Source of the DNA: Primulina eburnea
Taxonomy: Eukaryota; Streptophyta; Magnoliopsida; Lamiales; Gesneriaceae
Direction of reading: 5' to 3'
DNA length: 64,000 nucleotides
Assembly: GCF_022965805.1 (NCBI RefSeq)
Contig: NC_133104.1
Span: forward strand, 43,258,682-43,322,681
Shown here: positions 11,088 through 23,440 of the stretch, in pieces
Position numbering within the stretch: the first letter of the stretch is position 1
Layout: each line of letters opens with the position of its first letter
Made by a program: the position numbers and the translations under genes
The notes under the pieces: generated by a model
Database searches by the model: none
Told to the model about the DNA's origin: nothing
Seen by the model: the letters and a program-made list of their open reading frames with translations, nothing else

Positions 11088-13160
11088 TACTAGTGAATGA
11101 GGGGGAGTGGATGTAAAAAATTTTGGGAAATTTTTAGGTGGTTCTTTCGTCGCAGATCAAGTGTAATCTAAGCTATTTAATTGTCATTTCCCTGGGTTGT
11201 ATCTGTAGTCAGTATTTTTTTTGCCTATAATGATTAAAACAAAGTACTATAGACTTGAGAGAGGGCAGTTGCTTCTTCTTGTTCTTAGCAGCAGCTACAC
11301 ACCCGATGAGTTTTTAATGGAGAACGACTTGTGTATTTTGTTGGGTGGGCTTATGATTTATAAGTTGCAATTTAAAATATTATAAATCAAACGTATTAAA
11401 ATATTGATCACGATTCTTGCACAAAACCGTGTCCAATATAATCACATTCACTAGTTTCCAATGATATCTGCAGACATGATCACTTGCATAGAAGCAGATC
11501 AGTTTCAAATAAAAAAAAAATTATCAAGACTGTTCTACATTGTTCAGAAGTAAGGTGGTGTGATAGTTGAGGATCCCTTGCTCCAGTGGCAAGAATGACT
11601 GAATGGGGCTTAGTGGTCCCGAGTTCAATTACTATCGGCTGCGTACGTGCAATTTCTCCAAAAGATCAAAATCAGCTAGCAGAATAAAATGTGAGAGAAA
11701 TGATGATATAAGAAGCATGAAATATGCGCAGCTCTCTCTTTATGTCTACACATACACAGTTGCCGGAACTGATTGCACACTCTTTAGTATTTTATTTCCC
11801 CCACGATCGAGACCATCAAATGTAAGAGAATGATGATATAAGAAGCATGCATGTTGCTGCATTTCCTGCAGCAACATTTCAATGCTCCTTCTCCATGTAC
11901 GTATGTAATGAATATTAATGAGAATAGAATATTTCTTATGCGTTGATCTTGGTAATTTGATTTCCGTTTTTTGGGAGTTACGTCGCATCGAATCGGACTG
12001 GAGAAAATGCGGCTGTAGGCTCTTTTCTCATAAGATTTTGTGAAAGCATTGTTCGGAAGTTACTTTATTGATTCATAAGTTCTCTTCAAGCGTCTCCGAC
12101 GATTGCCCGGTCAACGACGGTAAGCCTCTCCTTAATGGGCGGACACTTTCCTTCCGATACGCCAACACATTCAGTTACCCACTCACAGTTTCCTCCGTCA
12201 CTTGCTGAATGCTAATCAATACTTTTTCAAATACTTCTCCAACACGTACTGAAAAACACATGTGTGTATGAGTCTAGACGAAGTTAACTCATGAACCAAT
12301 ATAAAAACCTGTAAATTACGTTCAAAAAAATTATGTTATTATCAAATTTTTTTAAAAAAATTGATACTTTTAAATAATATTAATAATTGGTTTAAACCGT
12401 CCTTAATTTAAAATTTGAACAAAGTCAAAAATTAAATAAGACATTAAGTTGGAGCTGAGAGACAGAACAATGACTAAACCATCGTTGTTTGTTGACCAAC
12501 TAGTCCTTCTACCAATAATGCAATAAAGTATGTACAACTTATAATAATTAATTAAAAGTCAAAAATAAAATGTATTTAATTTTTTTCTTCTTCTTGTGAA
12601 CTAATAATTGGCCAATTGGGGAATAATTAAATGAAGGAATTGGACTCAATTGCTTCATTGTCTACGTCACAGTACTTGAGCTATAAATAAATTATTAATT
12701 ATCTCTTAATCATATTTTTTACGTAAATGAAAATAGAATGGAAAATGTCATAAAATATCTATAAATTAATCACGTTGAAATCGTTGAATTATATTCATTT
12801 AGAGATGTATTAATTAATCGATATATAATAATGTATTATTTAAAAGAGTATTTTTTTATTCAGTAAATGTAAATCTAATTACATAAAAAATATTATGTTT
12901 TACTTGTATCATATTTCTTGAATTAATATAAAAAAAAATTCATTATATGTATATTTATAAAAATATGTAAATGATATTTATTGAATAATTAAATAATATT
13001 ATATTATATTACCTAATCAAATAAAATTCACCTTTAATTTGAGCTAGCACAAGTATCTCTAGATCTAATTATTTGAATCTCCAGATCCAATTATTTGAGA
13101 ATAGCAAAAATAATCTTCAAAATTTTTGTTGCAATTTGAAAATGCAAAATCAGATTTTTT
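11088..13160. other. Intergenic region downstream of the kinase
   Basis: Kinase 3' UTR, then AT-rich DNA. It contains a candidate SINE (11560-11685) and a duplicated block of about 30 bp (11690-11722 and 11820-11851, sharing GATGATATAAGAAGCATG). I see no gene from 11900 to 13160. Confidence 0.5.
11560..11685 (+). mobile_element. Candidate tRNA-derived SINE fragment
   Basis: A box-like TTGCTCCAGTGGCAAG is followed 35-40 bp later by a B box-like GGTCCCGAGTTCAATTA, the spacing of a tRNA-derived pol III promoter. No cloverleaf or tail was established. Confidence 0.45.
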
Positions 13161-13162
13161 GG

Positions 13163-13169
<7 letters not shown>

Positions 13170-13256
<87 letters not shown>
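13170..13256. repeat. (TA)n microsatellite
   Basis: About 43 uninterrupted TA dinucleotides. Frames through it are artefacts (IYIYIY). Confidence 0.97.
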
Positions 13257-13259
<3 letters not shown>

Positions 13260-13279
13260 CATACAACATATATATTATA

Positions 13280-13461
13280 GGCAAATACTTGTGTGAGACG
13301 GTCTCACGGGTCGTATTTTGTGAGACGGATCTTTATTTGGATAATCCATGAAAAAATATTACTTTTTATGTTAAGAGTATTACTTTTTATTGTGAATATG
13401 GGTAGGGTTGACCCGTCTCACAGATTGAGATCCGTGAGACGGTCTCACATGAGACTTACTC
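13280..13461 (+). repeat. GTGAGAC-family repeat, copy B (near full length)
   Basis: About 182 bp and close to consensus. It starts GGCAAATACTTG, then GTGAGACGGTCTCAC and GGTCGTATTTTGTGAGAC, and near the right end repeats GTGAGACGGTCTCAC before ATGAGACTTACTC. Confidence 0.9.
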
Positions 13462-14480
13462 TATATTATATATATAAATAGAACATACAACATTAGTGGC
13501 TAATATTTTGATAATCAATCACGTACTCTTTTTAAATATGTTTTTATGATAAATTAATCGTAATCATTTCAACCCATTAATTAATATATAGGCATTTTAA
13601 AAACTAATCCGAAAAGGTCAAACAAAAATGTAGGGTATTGATGCGAGAAATTCTAGTCAATCGTGCTAATCACGTGTCATTTTAAATTTTTAGAGAAAAA
13701 ATGATGTTTCTAACCACCATTAATTGGTATCCAAATCTAGGCAGTTCCGAAACATCAAATTTTTAAATGTTGGAAGAAAGACGAAAGTGTGGAACACAGT
13801 GATATATTCTACTGATTCGTTCCAGTATGATTTCCATTAAAACGTGGAAAAAAAAGTTAGTGGACTAAAACCGTGAACGATAGAAAAGTAAAACATATTC
13901 AAGTTAGTGAGTTACGTGTGATAATTTGTTGTTTTTGAAACACTGGCGCAAACACTTGACCAAACCATGGCCTGATATTTTTGCTCCATGCTCATATTTC
14001 CATTTAAAGAAAGTTGATTCTGCCATTTGAAATTAATCAATGTGTCTACATATTATTTTTAAATGGTTAGCTGTTTCTTCACCTCTCTACGGCGTTGAAA
14101 TTGGGAGAAGGCCTACCTTAGATTCTCCTCATTTGTCCCATAAAGAACAAATCAATTTGCTCATTCAATCAGGGAACACATTGCTGATCAAATATTTTAT
14201 CTTGGAAAACTTTAGATATTTGTAATGATAAAAATTAAATCTAAACAATTTATCAAGAAAATCAAAATTTTACAAAAAAATTGTTGCTTTGGACTACCAT
14301 CTTGCATTGCTATATAAATCGTTAAGTCGATTTAGTAATTAGTAAAGCTGTTCGAACACGAAACCTAGTGTTTGTTATAATATTTACGTTGTATGTATCA
14401 GCCAATTTTTCCTTGGATGAATGTAGTAACGCTTTCTATGAGTTGACTTTTTAGTTCCAATTATTAATTGCTATGCGGGT
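13462..14480. other. Intergenic region upstream of SAUR
   Basis: AT-rich, with no convincing coding frame, repeat or RNA gene. The right end merges into the SAUR promoter. Confidence 0.5.
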
Positions 14481-14485
14481 GTCTT

Positions 14486-14493
14486 ATATATAC
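14486..14493 (+). promoter_or_regulatory. Candidate TATA box of the SAUR gene
   Basis: TATATATA about 390 bp upstream of the ATG. It is the best match to a core promoter here and implies a long 5' leader. TA-rich sequence is common in the window, so this is tentative. Confidence 0.4.
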
Positions 14494-14879
14494 GAGGGTA
14501 TGGGACTATACAACAGATCGCCTGCCTCATTCAGCGATTGCCCATTTCAAGCATAGGTTTTGACTGTTGAGTTTATCTCTTCCTCCGATACTCTTTTATC
14601 TTTTGCATGTGAATTTGTGCGTACATGATCTTGATTTATATATATATATGAGTGTGCGCATGCCAAACCTTTATTCCCTTGCAACCCTTCTCAGATCCCA
14701 CGATCTTGATTGTTTTTCTCAAGTAAGATTCTTGTTTGCAATTAAACTTTTTTTTGGTGAATCATTTGATGAAAAGATGACCAATTCAAGAAAGCTGACG
14801 TTGGGGTCCATGTACAGTTTAGCTTATGACAGAGGTTGAAACAAGCATCCAAAATCTCATCTTTTTTAGCTTTTGATAC

Positions 14880-15326
14880 ATGGAATTTGAGCCGGAGATG
14901 AGGAAGAAAAGTTCCATATTCAAGAAACTCGAAAGTTATCTGTCGACAAACCCGCTAACAAAATCATCTTCTTCTTCTGGGGCAAGTATGTTTACCAAGA
15001 GCAGGTCCTGGCACAGTATCACATCGAATCGCGGAAAAAACCCCAGTAAAACTCGCACTCCTAACGGCTGTTTCTCGGTGTACGTTGGGCCCGAAAAGCA
15101 AAGATTCGTGATGGAGACCAAGTACTTGAACCACTCTTTATTCAGGACGTTGCTCGAGGATGCTGAAACGGAGTACGGGTTCAATTGTGATGGCCCTTTA
15201 CTGTTGCCATGTGAAGTTGATCTGTTTTGCCAAGTGTTGGCTGAAATGAAATGCAGCACAACTCATCTTTATATCTCCAGTGCTTGTTGCAGTTCCTTCG
15301 TCAATCCTGCACGACGGCTAAGCTAA
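14880..15326 (+). CDS. SAUR-family auxin-responsive protein
   Basis: Single-exon frame of 148 residues, the usual SAUR architecture. A basic, Ser-rich N-terminus (about 1-58) precedes the SAUR core (about 62-122): GCFSVYVGPEKQRFVMETKY, then LNHSLFRTLLEDAETEYGF, then GPLLLPCEVDLFCQVLAEM. SAURs generally promote cell expansion by inhibiting PP2C.D phosphatases and so activating plasma-membrane H+-ATPases; that role is inferred from the family. The extended N-terminus and VGPEKQRF resemble the longer SAUR subgroup. The ATG at 14880 is the first one in frame that includes the whole conserved core. Stand-alone gene. Confidence 0.93.
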   Translation: MEFEPEMRKKSSIFKKLESYLSTNPLTKSSSSSGASMFTKSRSWHSITSNRGKNPSKTRTPNGCFSVYVGPEKQRFVMETKYLNHSLFRTLLEDAETEYGFNCDGPLLLPCEVDLFCQVLAEMKCSTTHLYISSACCSSFVNPARRLS

Positions 15327-15896
15327 AGTGACATGGCCAAAGGGTACTATAGCTCTTACAAGCTACTAACCCCGCCGATAAAACAATTAGTCACTCTTAA
15401 TCAAGGTCATCAAGCCATGAGTTTATACAAGCAGCTGGGCCCCTCCGATACTCGTGTCCAGGTCTTAAAAGTGGGGAAATTTGAGTAAATCGGGAACGCG
15501 TGTAATATTGTACGTACAGGATCCTTGTTAACATGAATGTTACAGGTACTTGCTTTTTAAGTGTTCAAAGTTTATATTGCAGGTGCTATTAATTACAAAC
15601 ATGACTGGTAGTGGTAAACTGGTAGTGGTAAAATTTTGAGTAGAACATGCTTCATACAATATAATACAAAGCCAAATAATATCTATTACAAGCAACACAG
15701 GCAAATGAAAGAAAACTAATTAAAAGGTGGTTCTCCGAGATAAACAAACATCATGATCACCGCACCATTTTCCGGGAAAAGTGACATTTAATAAGCTATT
15801 CCTCGGCACCTTTTTATTATTACATAATCGATTATCATAATATATAGATAAAAACCCTGAATGGCATACATAAACCAAACATATCCCTCTTCGTAG
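15327..15896. other. Convergent 3' intergenic region
   Basis: Holds the 3' UTRs of the SAUR gene (+) and the SDR gene (-). No further feature was recognised. Confidence 0.5.
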
Positions 15897-17497
15897 TCAG
15901 GTTTTAATCTTGGGAGATCGGACAGAATCTGGATGTACGACCTCCTTCAAACCTGGGAATTTCGTTATTTTTTGGCTCATGGGTGACGTTTCTGGTTCGG
16001 TGATGCAAAACCAGCGGTTAAACCAATCTAGTGCTTCCGGGGACATCATCTTGAAGAAGAACAATGCTCTGAACCAAGATGGCACCGTCAAGTACTTGTC
16101 AGCTCGGCACACACTGTTCACTATCTCCTTCGCGCATCGGTCCACGGACTTTATCGGAACAGCGCTCATCACAACCTAATAGTACTTCAAGGTCAGCCAG
16201 CTTTTCCAAACAGGTTAACCATATTTGATAGTATATATGTTACATCTTTTTAGTTTCTCACTAATTTGATTCTTAAAAACACAAATGGGTATAAATGAAT
16301 TAGACCGATAAGTAGCTTGGAGCCTCACATCTCGCATTTCTTGGTCTACTACCATTTTTCCATCTTTTGAAAGGATTTTTCCCTTGGTCATCTCCGACTC
16401 AACCAATCCGGGCATGACAATAGTAATTCCTATATCGGACCCAAACTCGACTCGCAACGTTTCAAAGAAACTCACAACGGCAGCTTTGCTTGCCTGGAAC
16501 CAACCAAAGCAATTAAGATCGTGTTATCGTGATATATACTCAAATGTCCCAAACTGGCTGGGATCATAATTAAACGATGAATTTTCTATACTTCACATTG
16601 TAATAGCTTAGTCTTGGTGCGTTCAACCAACTATTGGAAGATGCAATCGCTACAATCTTGCCCTTTGTCATCCTCAGGTATGGAGCGGCAAAATAAGTAG
16701 TATAGACCGGACCCCAGAAATTTATGTCCTACCAATTGGGAAATCAATACAATTATCAGTGAAATAAATATAATCTATATATATTTGGACAAAGTTCCCA
16801 TATTTCAAAATTAGACCATGTACCATAGCAGGTTTGAAGTTTGTAACATCGAAGCTGTCTTCGAACATGCACGCAGGAGTGATCCCTGCTGGTATCACCA
16901 AATGATCCACTGAATCCAGAAAATGCAAAAATTTACTTATACATTCCTCTAACAAAAACACATATTAATATATTAATATATCTGCATGTGCTTACATCGC
17001 CCAAAATTCTTGATGGCTTCTTCAATCAAACGCTTGCAATCTTCAACTTTCGAAATATCTGTGCGTAGAGGAATAACCAGTGGAGAGCCGAGCCAACGGG
17101 CAGTCTCCGCCACCTCTCGCAAAGCCTTGTCTCTTCTAGCCCCAATAACCAAGTATGCACCTCTGCTACCATACTCATAAGCTAGATGCTTTAAACATAT
17201 ATATATGCATTCAAAATCAGTTTATTCATTAATGCACTTCGAATTATTGCACAAATTGTGTAAATCGTGCATGGACATATACACATATTAAGTATATTTT
17301 CGTTTACAATATACCTCACCGATTCCAGAAGAAGCTCCGGCGATTACCACAACTTTTCCAGCGACATTCTCCCGGAAAATGGAGCGGAAGACATAGCGGA
17401 GCGACCTGAAACAAAGATACACTGGAAACAAGAACAAGAACGCATTGAAGGTGAATATTGGTGCGAAAATGTTCAAGAACAAGGTAACCAAATCCAT
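15897..17497 (-). CDS. 11-beta-hydroxysteroid dehydrogenase-like SDR (HSD/steroleosin type)
   Basis: Six exons in minus order join in phase: 17497-17315, 17188-16996, 16909-16824, 16728-16597, 16493-16329 and 16175-15897, giving 345 residues. A hydrophobic N-terminus (about 3-32) should anchor it in the ER or oil-body membrane. The NAD(P)-binding motif is AGASSGIG (53-60), and the catalytic Tyr and Lys are in YNASK (Y197, K201), a motif split by an intron. The catalytic Ser lies in ASSNSW, about 184. Family members oxidise or reduce sterol-like substrates (steroleosin/HSD1 group); the actual substrate is unknown. One oddity is that the usual NNAG motif after LDHLV reads IPAG (131-134). All splice sites are GT-AG. 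The C-terminus continues normally past the catalytic core. Confidence 0.92.
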
Positions 17498-19043
17498 GGC
17501 TCAAAAACACTTAACTGCTAAATGCGAATAAGCCCGATTGAGGGAATATAAAATGCATGAAGAATAAATGTTGCATGAAAGAATATTGACACGTTCGGTG
17601 TTGGATGGACAGCTGCATATCTTCGTGGTCATTTTTCTACGAACCTCTTCACTGACATGGATTCCTGAAAATCATCGATTCAAAGTTAAAAAGAGTGGAG
17701 ACTTTTAAGAATTGGCCAATGAAACATCTACATTGCAAATAAATATATATATATATATTATGTGAAAACTATTTCAACCTCAAAATTAATTCCATCTCAT
17801 GCATTTTATCCAATTATAATGAGACAATTAACATAGCTTCTCAAATATTTGAAACATGAAGTTTATAAGTGATCCAATTATGAATAGAACAAGTGACACA
17901 ACTATGAGCAATCCAACACATAATTTATTAATTTACTTATATCAGATCAAATATGAACATTTTTCTAACGGGAAAACAACATTTTGGTAATCTCATTTCC
18001 ATTTTATTTTTTTATTTTTGGTTTTGTTTACAAATTGTAATATTTTTCCTCATTTTTCAGTCTTTTTTATCATAATTATTTATCATGCTACGTCGTCATT
18101 TCCAGTATCAAGTCAAATTTTTTATGCTACGTAAATATTATGATGAAAAATGACTACAGATGTGAAAAATACAAATTAATGGACTGAGAATATGATAAAA
18201 ATGAAAAATATACAACTTAGAGAACTACAAATATTATTGTCCATTTCCTAATGATATACTGAATTTTCCTAGATATTTAAAATATGATACATTTGATTAA
18301 AAAAAACATAACATAAAAAGGCGAGAAATACAGTAAAAATAATAATTATACAGGTAAATTTTTACAATGATGAAATCTATCTTTTGAAAAAGAACAACAA
18401 ATAGTTAGAATCCAATATTGTTTAATCTTACTTTAGGAAACAAAAGGGGAAAAAGAAGCACCCGTGACCTTAGTTTAGAACGCGTCTAGAGTGGGATATA
18501 TAAATCCTATATCCAAGTCTAATTAGGTGTATAAACGAACTGATTCAGTTCGCAAATTTTTTGAACCGACAAAAAAAGATACTTATCGAATTCGAGCCGA
18601 ACTCTAATATTTTGAACTTTTTTCGAATCAAACTCGAACCAGATTATTTTATTCGATAGTTCGCGAACTCTAATATTTTACTAAGATAATATAATTATAT
18701 ATTAAATTAATAAATTTCGAATATGAGTACTTATTTTAATCAATAATTCAAATAGTTCACAAACATATTTGAATATTTCGAGTCGAACTCGAAATTTAAT
18801 TCAAAGTGAATTCGAGCCAAAAGTTTTAAAATTTTGGAATTCGAATTGAGCTCAAACTTTAATAGAAGTCAATTTGAGTTGAATTCGAACGTTCAAATTT
18901 TCGATATATTTAACTCAATTCGATTAATCTACGCCCCCGTGAAAATTAGATTTTCCTCACATGTAGAGTATAAAATAAGGATCATGTCAATAGTGTAGGA
19001 CGTGAATTGAAACCCCCAATCTGCCCCTCGTGATTCCCGACAT
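17498..19043. other. Intergenic region between SDR and HIPP genes
   Basis: SDR promoter side, then AT-rich DNA. At about 17960-18255 the sequence reads like a MITE, with ends resembling each other inverted (TTTCCATTTT near the left, AATGGACAATAAT inverted at the right). At about 18525-18945 many GTTCG, TTCGAA and CGAACTC words recall the repeats at 34.4 and 45.2 kb. No gene is seen. Confidence 0.4.
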
Positions 19044-20932
19044 TTACATAACAAAACAGGCATTTGGATTCTCATCACTGAATATCTGTGGAGGAGGATA
19101 TGTCGCGTACGAGTCTTCTATATACCTTTGATGATCAGGATAGACCTGATAGTTCTGAGGGTAATTGTGGAATATTTCATTCCTTTTGAAATCCATTTTC
19201 GAATCCTCGTCCTGATCTCCACCCTCTGGTTCGAACACCAGAGAATTTTTCTCTTCGCTTTCTCTGTCTTTTTCAACTTTCTTGGTCTCTTTTTCTACTT
19301 CCTCCGCTTTCTTCACATTATCCCCTTCTTTCTGCTTTTCCTCCGGTTTCGTCTCTGGCTCCACCTTTGAGATCACAGCGTGTTTTCCCGTTCTCTTCCA
19401 CACATAATCGGCGAGCGTTTCGGGTTCAAATACGCCTTTCACAGTCACTTGTGAGCACTTTAGGTCTGGCTCTGCGCTTTTCACTCCTACACATGGAGAA
19501 CATTGTATCATTGTATGTGTTAGATGCTACTCACAATTTCTTGATTCATCTGGAACTAACCATTACATCAATTACATACGCAGATGGTTGCCCATGATTC
19601 TACAAGCGAACAATTTAATAATATTAAACAAAGAAAGTTTGAAAGAAAGGAAACATGATCTAATGAAATGAATATAATATTATGTTGCTATATAAAAATG
19701 GTGTATACAGATTCCACTGATTACGAATAATATAGAATCATCCGATTCCTTTATGATCTCATAGATGCAAAAAGAGGTAAAGACTAATAAAGAGTAAGGA
19801 TCTTTGCGACCACAGCCTGAAAGGATAATCAAAGCAAAAACAGGACAACATTTGTAAAAACTTTAGAAGGCCACAAAAGTTTGTTCGGTTTCCCCTTTTT
19901 GAGCAAATAAAAATCATACCTTTCATTCTTTCAATACGTTTCTTGATTTCTTGAGCACAAGCTTCACAATGCATGTACACGCCCAACACGACTGTAACCA
20001 CAGGAGGCTGGAACAAAAAGAAACGCAACTTACATGAATCCAACAACCCAACAAATTCTGAAATTTAAAAAAAAAAGTAAAAATGGCAAATTAAGTTGAA
20101 AAAAATGAACCGGTAACCTCCTCCTCTTTCTTCTCTTCAGATTTCGCCACCTCTATTTTTTCTTCAGGCTTCTTGTGGCCTTCAGCCGGTGGCTTCGGGA
20201 TCGGTGAAATAAGCTTCACTTGGCGGTGGCTCTTCTTCTGAACCCTCTCCAAGATCTTGAGTGGATCTGCTTTTTCACCTTTCACAACCACTTTACTGGT
20301 CCTACAATCTGTTATCACGTCTTCGACTCCTGAAAACCCCCAAAAGAAAAGCTTAAAAAGTTTCTACGAAGTGGCAATCTACCTGTTTAACATTTATCAA
20401 GAAATGGGAAATAATTGGAATTTTTTTTATCAGTGTCCATTTTCGGAGGAAGTCCGTAAAAGAAAACGCTTCAAATTTCACATAATGTGCGGGTAAAAAG
20501 AACTGATTTTTAGTGAAAATATGAAAAGCCCAGAAAAGAAAAGAAGGTATAAAATCCATTTATTAATAATTACCTTCAAAATCCTGGAGACATCTGCTGA
20601 CTTTTCTAGCACATCCTTCACAATGCATGTAAACCTTCAAGATAATTTCTTGCGGCGGAAGAGGCAGCTGTGGCTGTTCCGCCGCCTCGGGTTCTTCGGG
20701 TTTCATCTTATCCTCACTAATTTCCTCAGTCTTAGGGGCTCCTCCTTTGCTTCCCCCCTCCGCCGGCTTCGCTGCCTCCCCTGTTGTCTTCTTCTCTTCC
20801 TGCATAAAAGCACACACGCCCACATAAATAAGCGAGTCACCAATGCATTAACAAAACGGTTTACAGATTTCTTTAAATAAAAAAATGTGCGCGGAGAGAT
20901 GACAGCGGATGAACGAATAAGACCTCTCCCAT
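19044..20932 (-). CDS. Heavy-metal-associated isoprenylated plant protein (HIPP), two HMA domains
   Basis: Five exons in minus order: 20932-20924 (only MGE), 20799-20574, 20329-20118, 20007-19920 and 19486-19044, giving 325 residues. A Glu/Lys/Pro-rich leader precedes HMA domain 1 (VYMHCEGCARKV, metal-binding CxxC) and, after a charged linker, HMA domain 2 (VYMHCEACAQEI, CxxC). A long acidic, Lys-rich linker and a Tyr-rich tail follow. The protein ends in CFVM, a CaaX box for prenylation. The family binds metals such as Cd, Zn or Cu and is tied to metal homeostasis and stress; the metal here is unknown. The 9-base first exon is supported by MGEEEKK starts in relatives and by matching splice phase. 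Both HMA domains are split at the same place by an intron after G, consistent with domain duplication. Confidence 0.92.
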
Positions 20933-21179
20933 TTCTGCTGCTTTCTTTCCTCCGGTGTAGGAATGGAGCGGAGGATGCATGATACAGCTCAGATGTACCT
21001 TGTTCAAACAGAGACAACTGCACTGCTTGTACTTCATTTATTTCATTTTTCGTTTTCTTGGCCGAACACACTCGCACAGAAGAGCACACGCAGTGTGTAG
21101 TTTCTTCAAAGAGAAATGGTACTTTGGCAAGAAACTCGCCCCGACGGGTGAAATCACCACAATTCTATGTATGTCTTTT

Positions 21180-21436
21180 TTAAAAAGAAAATTAAAATAA
21201 AAAGCATGCTCCTCACCCCCCGGCCCGACAAGAATGTGAGAGGAGGTAAATCATGGTGACTCAACCAACCAGCAACAGCTAGACCTTATGCTACGCCGCG
21301 CACAAGGAGCTCCCCCTCATTGGAGGGAATTTAACTCCCACACTGCCGCTTGCGAGACTCGATCCCTGATCATTGCTCCAAAATTTACTGCTGCTGACCA
21401 ACTGAGCTAAGCCCATGCGGGCCAATAAAAAACATC
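21180..21436 (-). mobile_element. tRNA-derived SINE with target-site duplication
   Basis: On the minus strand the head reads GGGCTTAGCTCAGTTGGTCA (A box) and then GGGATCGAGTCTCGC (B box), a tRNA-like pol III promoter. A non-tRNA body (GATTTACCTCCTCTCACAT) follows. Direct repeats TATGTCTTTT at 21170-21179 and 21437-21446 flank it. A truncated relative lies at 38945-39043. Confidence 0.82.
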
Positions 21437-21635
21437 TATGTCTTTTAATATAGTGGTTTTGTTTTTAGTCTTTTCCTACTCTGATACTTAAAAAAGGTTA
21501 TTTAAATGAAAACTCATGTTACTTTGATATTTGAAACTTACATATTAGATTTTCGCCAGTAAGAAGAGTAAGAAAAAACAATTATTGTTACCTAATAATT
21601 ATTTATGTTAAGTATAGCGGATGAAACTAATTTTG

Positions 21636-21816
21636 TCAAAAACTGATGTGAGACGATATTATGAGTCGTATTTTGTGATATAGATCTTTTATTTGAATCA
21701 TTTATAAAAAATATTACTTTTTATGCTAAAAATATTATTTTTTATTGCGAAAATCAGTAGGGTTAATCTGTCTCACAGATAAAGATTCTTGACATTCTCT
21801 CACAAAAAACCTACTT
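21636..21816 (+). repeat. GTGAGAC-family repeat, copy C (diverged)
   Basis: The order of blocks is kept, but the first palindrome is mutated to GTGAGACGATATTATGAG and the last to CATTCTCTCAC. Confidence 0.8.
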
Positions 21817-22178
21817 AAAGATTTTAGTTACATTTTGTGTTTTTATATGGTGAATTTAAACTGCTTTATATTTATTTATCTTATAGTATTTTAGTATTGT
21901 GGGGAAAAAAATAATTAATGAATTCATCGTTTATATTTGTGAAACTTTCATGTACGATTTTCATCAATTTAGAATTTGAAATTTTAAAATTTTACTAAAC
22001 TAATCTTAGAAACTTTTGGTGGAGAATGATGTGTTGGATAAAAAAGTAATTTTATGTTTTTAAAATCCAAATCCCACAAATCTTATCAAATTTGACGGGA
22101 TTTGGATATATTTGTGGAAATCCCATAAAATTCTAAGCAAATCCGAATCTTTTTTTTTTTAACATCTTGTCAAACAGT

Positions 22179-22297
22179 AAAAATATGATTTTGAAATTCA
22201 AATCTCATGAAATCCTCCCAAATCATGATTACCAAATAAAAATATGATTTTGAAATTCAAATCTCATGAAATCCTCCCAAATCATGATTACCAAATA
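22179..22297. repeat. Tandem duplication, 59-bp period
   Basis: Two nearly identical units sharing AAATATGATTTTGAAATTCA and TCCCAAATCATGATTACCAA. The words recall older inverted sequence just upstream (GGGATTTGGATAT), so it may be part of a decayed MITE. Confidence 0.85.
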
Positions 22298-23368
22298 CAT
22301 TGTTAGAGAAATTACTTATTTTATTTTTTAAAAGAATAAAAAATAATAATAATAACTGGCCTTTTTTTTACAAAAACCAAATCAATCGAACGGAATTAAA
22401 ATCGATAATTTCAATTGGTATCTGAAATAACAGAATTGTTAAAAAAAACTAGAAATTTTATTTTAAAAGAACACAATATAAAATCATATTTAATAAAAAA
22501 TTTATTAGTTATATTTTTAAATTATGATTTGCTGTCCTCCCTTACCATGATTGTCCCCATCTCCGAAGCTTAATATTCTATCAGACTTGATGGTCGATTT
22601 TGAATTTTCGTCAAATTTTTGTTAAGATTTGTTCTGTTCCGTTTGTTTTCAAGTGTTGTTTTGGATCTGTTCAGTCTACTCTTCTTCAGATCTGGTTCTA
22701 AATTCTAAATATCGATTCTTTTGTGAATTTTTTTCGTTCGCTCGATTACTTTGGCGATTTTCGACGTGGGATTTTGAACGATTAGAGATCCGTTTGATTC
22801 TTCAGTTGTTTTGTGGAATTTCGTCTGGGTTTATTCATTTCCTTGAACTTTCCAGATCTTACTGGTGTTTCAGTTCTTGAAATTTTGTGGGGTTTTTGGG
22901 TAATTTTGAATCTCCGTCTTTGTTGAAATGCGGGTTGTGCTTCAATTAGAATTCTACTCCACACTTCCCGGATTTTGGTGCCCAACGTTTGCCAATTTTT
23001 CTTAGAATTTGAACCATTTAGTTTGAGTCCAGTGTCGTGAGATTCCAAAGGCTATAATAATATTATCAATTTCTGTCTTTCGGTTGGTATTCTCGCTTGT
23101 CTTGTTTGGCGTGCTTTGCTTCTCTGATCTTGGTTTAATAAATTTCAAGATAGTTGTGTTTATTGGGTGCAATGCTGAGGAGGTGCTTGCTCCATCTATT
23201 CTTGTCCAGCTAATTCGTCTTTGAATTGTTTGCCAGTCAAATTCTTTAGCAATTTGGTGTCTTTATCTTCTTGGATGCTAATTTTTATTATTAGCGGGTT
23301 TCTCTTACATGAAATTATGTTGAGGGTTCATTGGATGTGATTTTCTTTTCCCTCATTCGCTAGAAGTT

Positions 23369-23440
23369 ATGGACGACGACAGCATGAGGAATTGGGGTTA
23401 TTATGAACCTCCACTTAAAGGGCATCTGGTTTGCAGCTAA
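23369..23440 (+). other. Original BPC N-terminus, now a 23-codon frame ending at the next ATG
   Basis: The ATG opens MDDDSMRNWGYYEPPLKGHL, the conserved start of class I BPC proteins. The frame then reads VCS and stops at TAA (23438-23440). One extra G in CTGGTTTGCAG would join it to the downstream frame as GLQLMSSM. TAATG places this stop on top of the next ATG. Confidence 0.8.

Larger units (their letters stand above)
20933..23368. other. Intergenic region and BPC 5' leader
   Basis: Contains a SINE (21180-21436), a GTGAGAC copy (21636-21816), a 59-bp tandem duplication (22179-22297) and, from about 22540, T-rich leader-like sequence. The CTAG just before the BPC start codon (about 23364) would serve as the acceptor of a 5' UTR intron, as is common in this family. 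Confidence 0.5.

Noticed and set aside
13065..13351. Frames rich in IYIYIY (also at 28179-28625 and 51896-52147)
   Set aside because: Artefacts of TA microsatellites.
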